From: an uncultured Prevotella sp. | Lineage (GTDB): Bacteria; Bacteroidota; Bacteroidia; Bacteroidales; Bacteroidaceae | Direction: 5' to 3' | Assembly: GCA_900557035.1 (NCBI GenBank) | Contig: USRA01000040.1 | Coordinates: 1-19,256 of the forward strand | Length of the DNA stretch: 19,256 nt | Shown: piece after piece, positions 7,483 to 14,019 of the stretch | How positions within the stretch are numbered: the stretch's first letter is position 1 | Layout of the letters: every line of letters begins with the position of its first letter | Program-made: the position numbers and the translations under genes | The notes under the pieces: model-generated | Told to the model about the DNA's origin: nothing | Databases searched by the model: none | What the model saw: the letters and a program-made list of their open reading frames with translations, nothing else

Positions 7483-7534
7483 GCTATCTATATATAATAA
7501 TGTTATCTATGATAACGCTATCTATATATAATAA
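7483..7534 (+). repeat. 18-bp direct repeats flanking a small palindrome
   Basis: GCTATCTATATATAATAA occurs exactly at 7483-7500 and 7517-7534. Between them, 7502-7516 is a perfect 6-bp inverted repeat (GTTATC-TAT-GATAAC). All three elements share TATCTAT. The block fills the space between divIC and the next gene and could be a protein binding site or a small local duplication. Confidence 0.8.
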
Positions 7535-7567
7535 GGTGTGAACGAACAGAAAAAGAAAGTAAGAAAG

Positions 7568-7993
7568 ATGAAACAGTTGAATAAAATAGAGAGTGCTTTG
7601 TTTTTGTTGGGCGGCGTGCTGATGGTTGTCGGTGCGTGCAGCTTTGTGCTGAAACAGATTTATCCTTCGCTGGTGGAAACCACGAGCTGGGTGTTCCTCC
7701 TGGGCACCGTGCTCTTCAGCGTGATCCAGTCGATGCAGACCTACGAGGGCAAGTCGGCTACCATCCATCGCCTGAAGCGAATCCAGAATGTAGCCAACAT
7801 CCTCTTTGTCTTTGCCGGCATCTCGATGGTGGATACGGTCTATACCTTTACCGAGAAATGGCTGGGCAATCCGCAGCTCTTTTACTCCATCTTCTACGGC
7901 AAGTGGATCGTGGTGATGCTGGTGGCATCTGTCCTGGAACTCTACACCACCTTCCGCATTTCGCACGAAATGAAGGGGGAAGAATGCAAATAA
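7568..7993 (+). CDS. Conserved hypothetical four-helix membrane protein
   Basis: I do not recognise a named family. From the ATG at 7568 it has 141 residues and four hydrophobic segments: about 10-30 (LFLLGGVLMVVGACSFVL), 40-58 (WVFLLGTVLFSVIQSM), 74-92 (VANILFVFAGISMVDTV) and 108-126 (WIVVMLVASVLELYTTF). A basic loop (IHRLKRIQN) lies between helices 2 and 3 and the tail is charged. A GTG at 7538 would add ten Lys-rich residues, but the purine-rich run just before 7568 (AAGAAAGTAAGAAAG) looks like its ribosome binding region. It follows divIC on the same strand, separated by the 18-bp repeats, and precedes a lipoprotein gene with its own promoter. Nothing shows its function. Confidence 0.75.
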   Translation: MKQLNKIESALFLLGGVLMVVGACSFVLKQIYPSLVETTSWVFLLGTVLFSVIQSMQTYEGKSATIHRLKRIQNVANILFVFAGISMVDTVYTFTEKWLGNPQLFYSIFYGKWIVVMLVASVLELYTTFRISHEMKGEECK

Positions 7994-8036
7994 AACATAA
8001 ATACTTGTAATATTCAATTAAATTGCATCAATTTAT

Positions 8037-8067
8037 TTCGGTACTTCAAGAAATGATTGTACTTTTG
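8037..8067 (+). promoter_or_regulatory. Promoter of the DUF4369 lipoprotein/pyrC operon
   Basis: TACTTTTG at 8060-8067 is a good -7 box. TTCG at 8037-8040, 19 bases upstream, is a partial -33 box. The predicted start near 8074 lies about 20 bases before the lipoprotein ATG at 8094. Confidence 0.6.
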
Positions 8068-8093
8068 TTCACTGAATGTGAATTATAAAGCTT

Positions 8094-8915
8094 ATGAATA
8101 AGATATTTTACGCACTTTTCACCTTGGTGGCGCTTACCTCATGCGCAAGTAGCTACGATATTTCGGGTACTTCCAATGTAAGTACCCTGGATGGTCGTAT
8201 GCTCTACCTTCAAATCTTAAAGAACAACGAATTCAGCAAGATTGATTCCTGCGATGTGGTACATGGACAGTTCCATTTCCAGGGAACGGTAGATTCAGCA
8301 AGAATGGCAAATGTATTCATGGACGATGAGCCTGTACTGCCGCTGGTGCTGGAGGCGGGAAGCATTACCGTGAAACTCGACGATGTACAGCAGGTTGTAA
8401 GTGGAACCCCACTCAACGACAAGCTCTTCGGATTCTTCAAGAAATACCAGCAGCTGCAGAACCAGCAGCGAGAACTGGTGCATAAGCACGACCAGGCCAT
8501 CATGAATGGAAGCGATATGCAGGCGGTGACTGCCCAACTGAATGCTGAGGCGGTGCAGCTCTCCGAACAGGAGGACAAGCTGGTGACTACCTTCATTACC
8601 GACAACTTCGAGAATGTCTTGGGACCGGGCGTCTTCTTCCTCGTTACCATGGGCAACCAGTATCCGATGCTTTCGCCATGGATAGAGGATATCATGAGCA
8701 AGGCTACCGAGCACTTCAAGAACGATCCATACGTGAAGGACTATTACCAGAAAGCACAGGAAAACCAGGCTATCATGAATGGTACCCACGAGGTACAGAT
8801 GGATCCGAACATGCAGGCAGGACAGATGGTGGCTCCGCAGACCGATCTGAATGCGGCTCCTGCACCAACGCCTAACGAACTGGCGAAGCCAAGCATTCCT
8901 GAAGCAAAAGAGTAA
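8094..8915 (+). CDS. DUF4369 domain lipoprotein
   Basis: A 273-residue exported lipoprotein. The N-terminus MNKIFYALFTLVALTSC is a type II signal peptide with lipobox LTSC and lipidated Cys17. Residues about 22-115 match the DUF4369 pattern, a beta-rich domain: YDISGTSNVSTLDGRMLYLQ, 'DSCDVVHGQFHFQGTVDSA' and 'PLVLEAGSITVKLDD'. This domain usually sits at the N-terminus of Bacteroidota thioredoxin-like lipoproteins. Here the rest is a Gln-rich helical region (about 118-165), a short conserved helical part and a Pro/Ala/Gln-rich tail. I see no CxxC thioredoxin motif, so this is the version without the redox domain. Its role is unknown. It is promoter-proximal, and pyrC begins 26 bases after its stop, so the two are likely one transcript. 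Confidence 0.82.
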   Translation: MNKIFYALFTLVALTSCASSYDISGTSNVSTLDGRMLYLQILKNNEFSKIDSCDVVHGQFHFQGTVDSARMANVFMDDEPVLPLVLEAGSITVKLDDVQQVVSGTPLNDKLFGFFKKYQQLQNQQRELVHKHDQAIMNGSDMQAVTAQLNAEAVQLSEQEDKLVTTFITDNFENVLGPGVFFLVTMGNQYPMLSPWIEDIMSKATEHFKNDPYVKDYYQKAQENQAIMNGTHEVQMDPNMQAGQMVAPQTDLNAAPAPTPNELAKPSIPEAKE

Positions 8916-8941
8916 ATTAAAGTTTAGAAAAAAGAAATACT

Positions 8942-10333
8942 ATGTCTAAAATGTTAATTAAAGGCGGAACTATTGTCAATGAAGGTCGCTCATTCCAGGG
9001 CGATCTTCTTATAGATGGTGAAGTGATATCAGATATATTTGAAGGCATGGCTCCCCGTGGCATCTACGATGAAGTAGTGGATGCTACGGGGTGTTTTGTT
9101 TTGCCGGGTGTAATCGATGACCATGTTCATTTCCGTGAGCCGGGACTTACCCGCAAGGCGGACATCGAGAGTGAGAGCCGCGCGGCTGCCTATGGCGGCG
9201 TGACTTCCTATATGGAAATGCCGAATACCGTGCCGCAGACTACCGAACTGCAGGCGTGGAATGACAAGAGAAAGCTGGGCGCAGCGAAGAGTCATGTGAA
9301 CTACAGCTTCTTCTATGGTGCCACCAATGACAACGTGGATTCCTTTGCCCAGCTGGATAGGCACTATGTGCCAGGCATCAAGCTCTTCATGGGGTCAAGC
9401 ACCGGTAATATGCTGGTGGATAAGATGGAGTCGCTGAAGCGCGTCTTCAAGACGGCTAAGGACCTGAACCTGCCGGTGATGACGCATTGCGAGGATACCG
9501 AAATCATCAACCGCAACATGGCGGAGGCTAAGGCTAAGTACGAAGAGGATCCTGCCGTGGAGCATCATCCGGAAATACGCAGCGGAGAGGCATGCTATGA
9601 GAGCAGCAAGCTCGCAGTGGAATTAGCCCGCGAGTTTGGTACCCGTCTGCATATCGCCCATGTTACGACAGCCCGGGAGCTGGAACTCTTCGCCCATCAG
9701 AACGAAAAGGTGAATGAAAAGGCGAATGAGCATACCGGAGATGGTATTCTTCTTCCTCAGATTACTGGAGAGGCGGTGATAGCCCATCTCGTCTTCTCGG
9801 ATGCCGACTATGCTACGAAGAAGGCGCTCATCAAGTGCAATCCTGCCATCAAGACCCTGGCAGACCGTGATGCCTTGCGCAAGGCGCTTAACGACGGAAC
9901 CATTGCCTCCATCGGTACCGACCATGCTCCACACGAGTGGAAGGACAAGCAGGGGGGATGTGCCAAGGCGGCTTCGGGTATGCCGATGGTGCAGTTCTCG
10001 CTTGTTTCCATGCTGGAACTGGTAGATGAAGGCGTGCTTACCATCGAACGGATGGTTGAGCTGATGGCGCATCAGCCGGCTCAGCTCTTCCAGGTAGCCC
10101 AGCGTGGTTTCCTGCGCAAGGGTTATCAGGCAGATATCGCCATCGTGAAGCCTCATTCTCCTTGGACCGTTACAAAGGAAATCATCCAGAGCAAGTGCAA
10201 GTGGAGTCCAATGGAGGGACATGAATATCAGTGGCAAGTGCAGCAGACCATCTGCAATGGACACCTTGTCTATAATAAGGGTGCTTTTGATGCTGCCTAC
10301 CGTGGCGAGGAGATGGCTTATGATAAAAGATAG
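8942..10333 (+). CDS. pyrC: Dihydroorotase, class I
   Basis: A zinc amidohydrolase that interconverts N-carbamoyl-L-aspartate and dihydroorotate, the third step of UMP synthesis. It has 463 residues, slightly longer than the usual 420-450. The metal site is complete: DHVHFR (H61, H63, substrate Arg65), HCED (H182), HIAH (H237/H240) and GTDHAPH (D327). GIKLFMGSSTGNM (about 145-157) and the MPNT motif near 95 are typical of class I dihydroorotases rather than allantoinases or hydantoinases. The ATG at 8942 gives the normal N-terminus (MSKMLIKGGTIVNEG), with A-rich sequence before it. It follows a lipoprotein gene, and its last 14 bases overlap the start of a methionine synthase reactivation protein, which suggests translational coupling. 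Confidence 0.96.
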   Translation: MSKMLIKGGTIVNEGRSFQGDLLIDGEVISDIFEGMAPRGIYDEVVDATGCFVLPGVIDDHVHFREPGLTRKADIESESRAAAYGGVTSYMEMPNTVPQTTELQAWNDKRKLGAAKSHVNYSFFYGATNDNVDSFAQLDRHYVPGIKLFMGSSTGNMLVDKMESLKRVFKTAKDLNLPVMTHCEDTEIINRNMAEAKAKYEEDPAVEHHPEIRSGEACYESSKLAVELAREFGTRLHIAHVTTARELELFAHQNEKVNEKANEHTGDGILLPQITGEAVIAHLVFSDADYATKKALIKCNPAIKTLADRDALRKALNDGTIASIGTDHAPHEWKDKQGGCAKAASGMPMVQFSLVSMLELVDEGVLTIERMVELMAHQPAQLFQVAQRGFLRKGYQADIAIVKPHSPWTVTKEIIQSKCKWSPMEGHEYQWQVQQTICNGHLVYNKGAFDAAYRGEEMAYDKR

Positions 10334-11150
10334 AATCGTCAGGCAATACAGAATATCAGAGCTGGTGCCCTATATCAACTGGCTCTATTTCTATCATGCC
10401 TGGGGATTGAGCGGGAAGCCACGCTGCGACAAGGAGAAGATGCAGCAGGAAGCGCTGGATATGCTTGCCTTCTGGGAGGACAGGTTTCACAGCCGGGCTA
10501 TCTTCCAGCTCTTCGATGCCAACAGCGATGGGGATGATATCCTGTTTCTGGATCAGCATCTCCGTTTTCCGATGCTCCGTCAGCAGCATCCTTCTGCTCC
10601 GGGCGCTCCGAATCTCTGTCTGGCTGACTTCATCCGTCCGCTGGCTCACGGTACGAAAGACCAGATAGGGGTATTCTGTTCTACGGTAGATGTAGGTATC
10701 ATGGATGCCTACCAGCACGATGATTATCTCAACATGCTGGCACAGACCCTGAGCGACCGGCTGGCAGAGGCCACTGCCGAGAAACTGCACGAAGAGGTAA
10801 GAAAGACTTACTGGGGCTATGCACCGGAAGAACATCTCACCATCGAACAGCAGCATCGGGAGGAGTATCAGGGCATCCGACCAGCCATCGGCTATCCTTC
10901 GCTGCCGGATACGAGTGCGAATTTCCTCATTGACCAGCTTCTCGATATGAAGCAGGTGGGCATCCGACTCACGGAAAGCGGGATGATGACGCCCCATGCC
11001 AGCGTGTCGGGACTGATGTTCGCCCATCCTATGGCGAAATATTTCGAACTGGGCAAGATTGGGGATGACCAGCTGAGAGATTATGCCCGCCGCAGAGGCG
11101 TTCCCGTGGAACTGATGAAAAGGTTTCTGCAGTCGAGCCTGCTGAAATAG
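10320..11150 (+). CDS. Stand-alone cobalamin-dependent methionine synthase reactivation domain protein
   Basis: A 276-residue protein that aligns end to end with the C-terminal AdoMet-binding reactivation domain of MetH (PF02965; about 330 residues in E. coli). The order of matches is ISELVPYINWLYFYHAWGLSG (1st helix pair), FDANSDGDDI (the E. coli equivalent carries an AdoMet-contacting Asp), NLCLADFIRP, DRLAEATAEKLHEEVRKTYW, the signature YQGIRPAIGYPSLPD (183-197; RPAIGY contacts AdoMet in the family), LTESGMMTPHASVSGLMFAH and DQLRDYARRRGV. No homocysteine, pterin or cobalamin module is present. In the family, this domain binds AdoMet and reductively remethylates oxidised cob(II)alamin on MetH. 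I infer that it serves a MetH encoded elsewhere that lacks the domain. The ATG at 10320 lies inside the end of pyrC (14-base overlap). Confidence 0.92.
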   Translation: MIKDRIVRQYRISELVPYINWLYFYHAWGLSGKPRCDKEKMQQEALDMLAFWEDRFHSRAIFQLFDANSDGDDILFLDQHLRFPMLRQQHPSAPGAPNLCLADFIRPLAHGTKDQIGVFCSTVDVGIMDAYQHDDYLNMLAQTLSDRLAEATAEKLHEEVRKTYWGYAPEEHLTIEQQHREEYQGIRPAIGYPSLPDTSANFLIDQLLDMKQVGIRLTESGMMTPHASVSGLMFAHPMAKYFELGKIGDDQLRDYARRRGVPVELMKRFLQSSLLK

Positions 11151-11192
11151 AAAAGAGTATGATGAAACTTGAATAAAAGATAGTTTTTAACA

Positions 11193-12425
11193 ATGATAGC
11201 TAGATTATTGATTCCCGTGATTGTGCTCACGGTATTGCCCTATCTCTGGATAGACCGGAAATACCTGCATATCCCTAAGGGAAAACGAAAGATACTATAT
11301 TGGTTGCCTGCTGCCATCGTGATAGGATATACTGCCTATCTCACCCTGGAGCCTGACTTCCTGCCTGCCAATCCGGTGTTCATAGACATCTGGTTTGGCA
11401 TGATGGCACTGTTGGCTGTTCCTCAGTTTGTCTTTGCCTTCATCAGTTTTGTGGGATGGGAATGTATGAAGCTCTCCCGCCGCTTCAAGGCAAAAAAAGG
11501 GGATGGCAGGTTTAGTGGCAGTGTGCATCGGGCACGCAACTGGGGAAAACTGGTAGGAATCATCCTTGCTGTATGGGCTTTCTTCAGTTTCATCTATGGC
11601 TTTACGATGGGGGTGCGACAGTTCCAGGTGAAGCATCTCACGGTCTATGTACCCGATCTGCCTGAGGCGTTTGAGGGTTACCGCATCGTGCATTTCAGTG
11701 ATATCCATGTAGGTTCCTATTATGGATGGCGCAGTCATATGCCTCAGCGGGATGTAGATAGCATCAATGCCCAGCATCCCGACCTGATCTGCTTTACTGG
11801 TGATCTGCAGAATGTGAGACCGGAAGAACTGGATCCTTTCAAGAAGGTATTGAGTAGTCTCAAGGCGAAGGATGGTGTGGTGAGCGTATTGGGCAATCAC
11901 GATTACACCTATTATATGAATGTGGATGACGAGGCTGAAATCCGCAGGATAGAAGAAAAGGTGCAGCAGACGGAACGGGAGATGGGATGGCATCTGCTGA
12001 TGAACGAGCACTTCGTGCTGCATCGCGGCAAGGATTCCATCTATGTAGCCGGTACCGAAAACTTCAAGAAGCCTTTGCGAGCAGAGGTGGCACAGGCACT
12101 CTATGGTATTCAGAAAGGACAGTTTGTGCTGATGCTCCAGCATATTCCGGAGATGTGGAAAGACATGACGCCTTCGCGTATCAACAAGAAATATGGTTCG
12201 AAGGACAGTGTGCTGGTTGCTCCGCAGCTTACCCTGAGCGGACATACCCATGCCGGACAGGTTTCGGTTCTCGGCTTGCGTCCGTCTATGTTCTCGGCTT
12301 TCGATTACGGACTCTATGAGCGTGAGGGCTGTCAGCTCTATACCACTGCCGGACTGGGAGGAACCATTCCGATCCGCATCGGGGCAACTCCTGAAATAGT
12401 AGTCATCACATTGAAACGAAAATAA
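11193..12425 (+). CDS. Membrane-anchored metallophosphoesterase (calcineurin-like)
   Basis: 410 residues. The N-terminal third has three to four hydrophobic helices (about 2-19, 36-52, 64-88, 120-142). A cytoplasmic or periplasmic catalytic domain follows, with the full dinuclear-metal motif set: D170-x-H172 (FSDIHVG), G203-D204 (FTGDLQN), GNHD 234-237, a His in MLQHIPEMW and GHTHAG at 350-355. This layout matches the YkuE/YaeI-type group, some of which hydrolyse nucleoside-diphosphate lipids; the substrate cannot be read from the sequence. The gene lies 42 bases after the reactivation protein and 44 bases before a PlsC acyltransferase, so a lipid-related role is possible but only inferred. 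A UDP-diacylglucosamine hydrolase role (LpxH/LpxG-like) is one untested option. Confidence 0.88.
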   Translation: MIARLLIPVIVLTVLPYLWIDRKYLHIPKGKRKILYWLPAAIVIGYTAYLTLEPDFLPANPVFIDIWFGMMALLAVPQFVFAFISFVGWECMKLSRRFKAKKGDGRFSGSVHRARNWGKLVGIILAVWAFFSFIYGFTMGVRQFQVKHLTVYVPDLPEAFEGYRIVHFSDIHVGSYYGWRSHMPQRDVDSINAQHPDLICFTGDLQNVRPEELDPFKKVLSSLKAKDGVVSVLGNHDYTYYMNVDDEAEIRRIEEKVQQTEREMGWHLLMNEHFVLHRGKDSIYVAGTENFKKPLRAEVAQALYGIQKGQFVLMLQHIPEMWKDMTPSRINKKYGSKDSVLVAPQLTLSGHTHAGQVSVLGLRPSMFSAFDYGLYEREGCQLYTTAGLGGTIPIRIGATPEIVVITLKRK

Positions 12426-12469
12426 GATGATCAAATCAAGATTTTCCAATCATTCATGAAATTGCGATT

Positions 12470-13228
12470 ATGAAGTACTTATATCGATTATATCAGCTTT
12501 TGATATGTTTGCCGATTCTTGTTCTGGCAAGCATCCTGACCAGTCTTGTTACCGTGATAGGCTGCAGACTGGGCAATGGCCATTTCTGGGGGTATTATCC
12601 CGGCAAATGGTGGTCTATCCTGTGGATCCGTCTCCTTCTCCTGCCGGTGAAGGTAGAGGGTAGGGAACATCTGAAGAAGAATCAGAGTTATGTGTTTGTT
12701 GCCAATCATCAAGGTGCTTTCGACATCTTCCTGATCTATGGCTTCCTGGGACGTAACTTCAAGTGGATGATGAAGAAGGGCATCCGCAAGATTCCTCTGG
12801 TAGGTTTGGCTTGCGAATATGCACACCATATCTTCATTGACAAGAGCGGACCTTCCAAGATCCGTGCTTCTTATGACAGGGCGCGCGAGGTATTGAAGGA
12901 GGGAATGTCGCTGGTTGTCTTCCCGGAGGGTGCCCGTAGCTTTACCGGTCACATGGGGGTGTTCCGCCGTGGTGCCTTCATGCTTGCCGATGAATTGCAG
13001 TTGCCGGTTTGTCCGCTCACCATCAATGGCAGTTTCGATGTCAAGCCCCGTATGAAGGATATCTACTGGGCATTCTGGCATCCGCTGAAGCTCACCATCC
13101 ATGAACCGATTGAGCCGATTGGCAAGGGACCTGAGAATATCAAGAACCAGATGACCAAGAGCTATGATGCCATCATGGGCGGACTGGTAAAGGAATATCA
13201 GGGATTCGTGGAGAATCCTGACCAGTAA
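12470..13228 (+). CDS. plsC: 1-acyl-sn-glycerol-3-phosphate acyltransferase (PlsC/LPLAT family)
   Basis: Transfers an acyl chain to lysophosphatidic acid (or a related lyso-acceptor) at the inner membrane. It has 252 residues, the normal length. A hydrophobic N-terminus (about 6-32, LICLPILVLASILTSLVTVI) gives membrane attachment. The HX4D catalytic motif is NHQGAFD (H80, D85); the acceptor-binding motif is FPEGARS (151-157); intermediate motifs are KWMMKKGIRKIPLVG and the late block VCPLTINGS. The start is the ATG at 12470. It probably ends the transcript begun upstream, since a -7 box lies directly after its stop. Bacteroidota often have several paralogues, including aminolipid (ornithine/glycine lipid) acyltransferases, so the exact acceptor is not certain. 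Confidence 0.9.
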   Translation: MKYLYRLYQLLICLPILVLASILTSLVTVIGCRLGNGHFWGYYPGKWWSILWIRLLLLPVKVEGREHLKKNQSYVFVANHQGAFDIFLIYGFLGRNFKWMMKKGIRKIPLVGLACEYAHHIFIDKSGPSKIRASYDRAREVLKEGMSLVVFPEGARSFTGHMGVFRRGAFMLADELQLPVCPLTINGSFDVKPRMKDIYWAFWHPLKLTIHEPIEPIGKGPENIKNQMTKSYDAIMGGLVKEYQGFVENPDQ

Positions 13229-13243
13229 TTCAAATAAATATTG

Positions 13244-13251
13244 TATCTTTG
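13244..13251 (+). promoter_or_regulatory. -7 box upstream of the glycosyltransferase/mfd pair
   Basis: TATCTTTG (13244-13251), followed by GC, is a perfect Bacteroidota -7 box, 26 bases before the ATG at 13277. No convincing -33 TTTG is seen in the end of plsC. Confidence 0.6.
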
Positions 13252-13276
13252 CAGTATCATATTAAATTAGAACATT

Positions 13277-14017
13277 ATGAGTGACAGTATCGTAATCATT
13301 CCTACATACAACGAAAAGGAAAATATAGAGAACATCATCCGTGCCGTGTTTGGTCTGGAGAAGAAATTCGACATTCTTGTTATCGATGACGGTAGCCCGG
13401 ACGGAACAGCAGCCATCGTTAAGAAGCTGATGGCTGATGAGTTTTCCGACCGTCTCCATATCCTGGAGCGTTCGGGTAAGCTGGGCTTGGGCACTGCTTA
13501 TATCATGGGCTTCAAATGGTCGCTGAAGCAGGGTTATGACTTCATCTTCGAGATGGATGCCGACTTCAGCCACGATCCTAATGATCTGCCCCGCCTCTAT
13601 GCGGCTACCCACGATGAGGGCTACGATGTGGCCATCGGTTCCCGTTATGTTTTGGGTGTCAACGTGGTGAACTGGCCTATCGGTCGCGTATTGATGAGCT
13701 ATTTCGCTTCCAAGTACGTGCGTTTTGTTACCGGTTTCAAGGTACATGATACCACTGCAGGATTTGTCTGCTATCGCCGCAAGGTATTGGAGACTATCAA
13801 TCTTGATGCCATCCGCTTCAAGGGCTATGGTTTCCAGATTGAGATGAAGTTTACTTCCTATAAGATTGGTTTCAAGATCAAGGAGGTGCCGGTTATCTTT
13901 GTGAATCGCCGTGAGGGAGTGAGCAAGATGAGTGGCGGTATCTTTGGAGAGGCTTTCTTCGGCGTGATGAGACTGCGTCTTGATGGATGGTTCAAGAAAT
14001 ATCCGAAATTGAAGTAA
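13277..14017 (+). CDS. Family 2 glycosyltransferase, polyprenol-phosphate mannose synthase-like
   Basis: 246 residues, similar in length and motifs to the catalytic domain of dolichol-phosphate mannose synthases. The N-terminus is VIIPTYNEKENI; the nucleotide-binding DDGS lies at 37-40 (VIDDGSPDGT); the metal-binding DAD is at 94-96 (EMDADFSHDP); GSRYVLG and the late block KEVPVIFVNRREGVSKMSGG carry the acceptor-side Arg residues. There is no C-terminal GtrA-like membrane domain, so it is the short soluble or peripheral form. The likely reaction is transfer of a sugar, probably mannose from GDP-mannose, to a polyprenyl phosphate on the cytoplasmic face for later envelope or protein glycosylation; the sugar is inferred. 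It has its own -7 box, and mfd begins at or just before its stop codon. Confidence 0.88.
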   Translation: MSDSIVIIPTYNEKENIENIIRAVFGLEKKFDILVIDDGSPDGTAAIVKKLMADEFSDRLHILERSGKLGLGTAYIMGFKWSLKQGYDFIFEMDADFSHDPNDLPRLYAATHDEGYDVAIGSRYVLGVNVVNWPIGRVLMSYFASKYVRFVTGFKVHDTTAGFVCYRRKVLETINLDAIRFKGYGFQIEMKFTSYKIGFKIKEVPVIFVNRREGVSKMSGGIFGEAFFGVMRLRLDGWFKKYPKLK

Positions 14018-14019
14018 AA

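Noticed and set aside
11295..12449. 384-codon minus-strand open frame across the metallophosphoesterase
   Set aside because: It is antisense to a gene with all metal-binding motifs, the predicted protein is His/Gln-rich without a family match, and it has no promoter.
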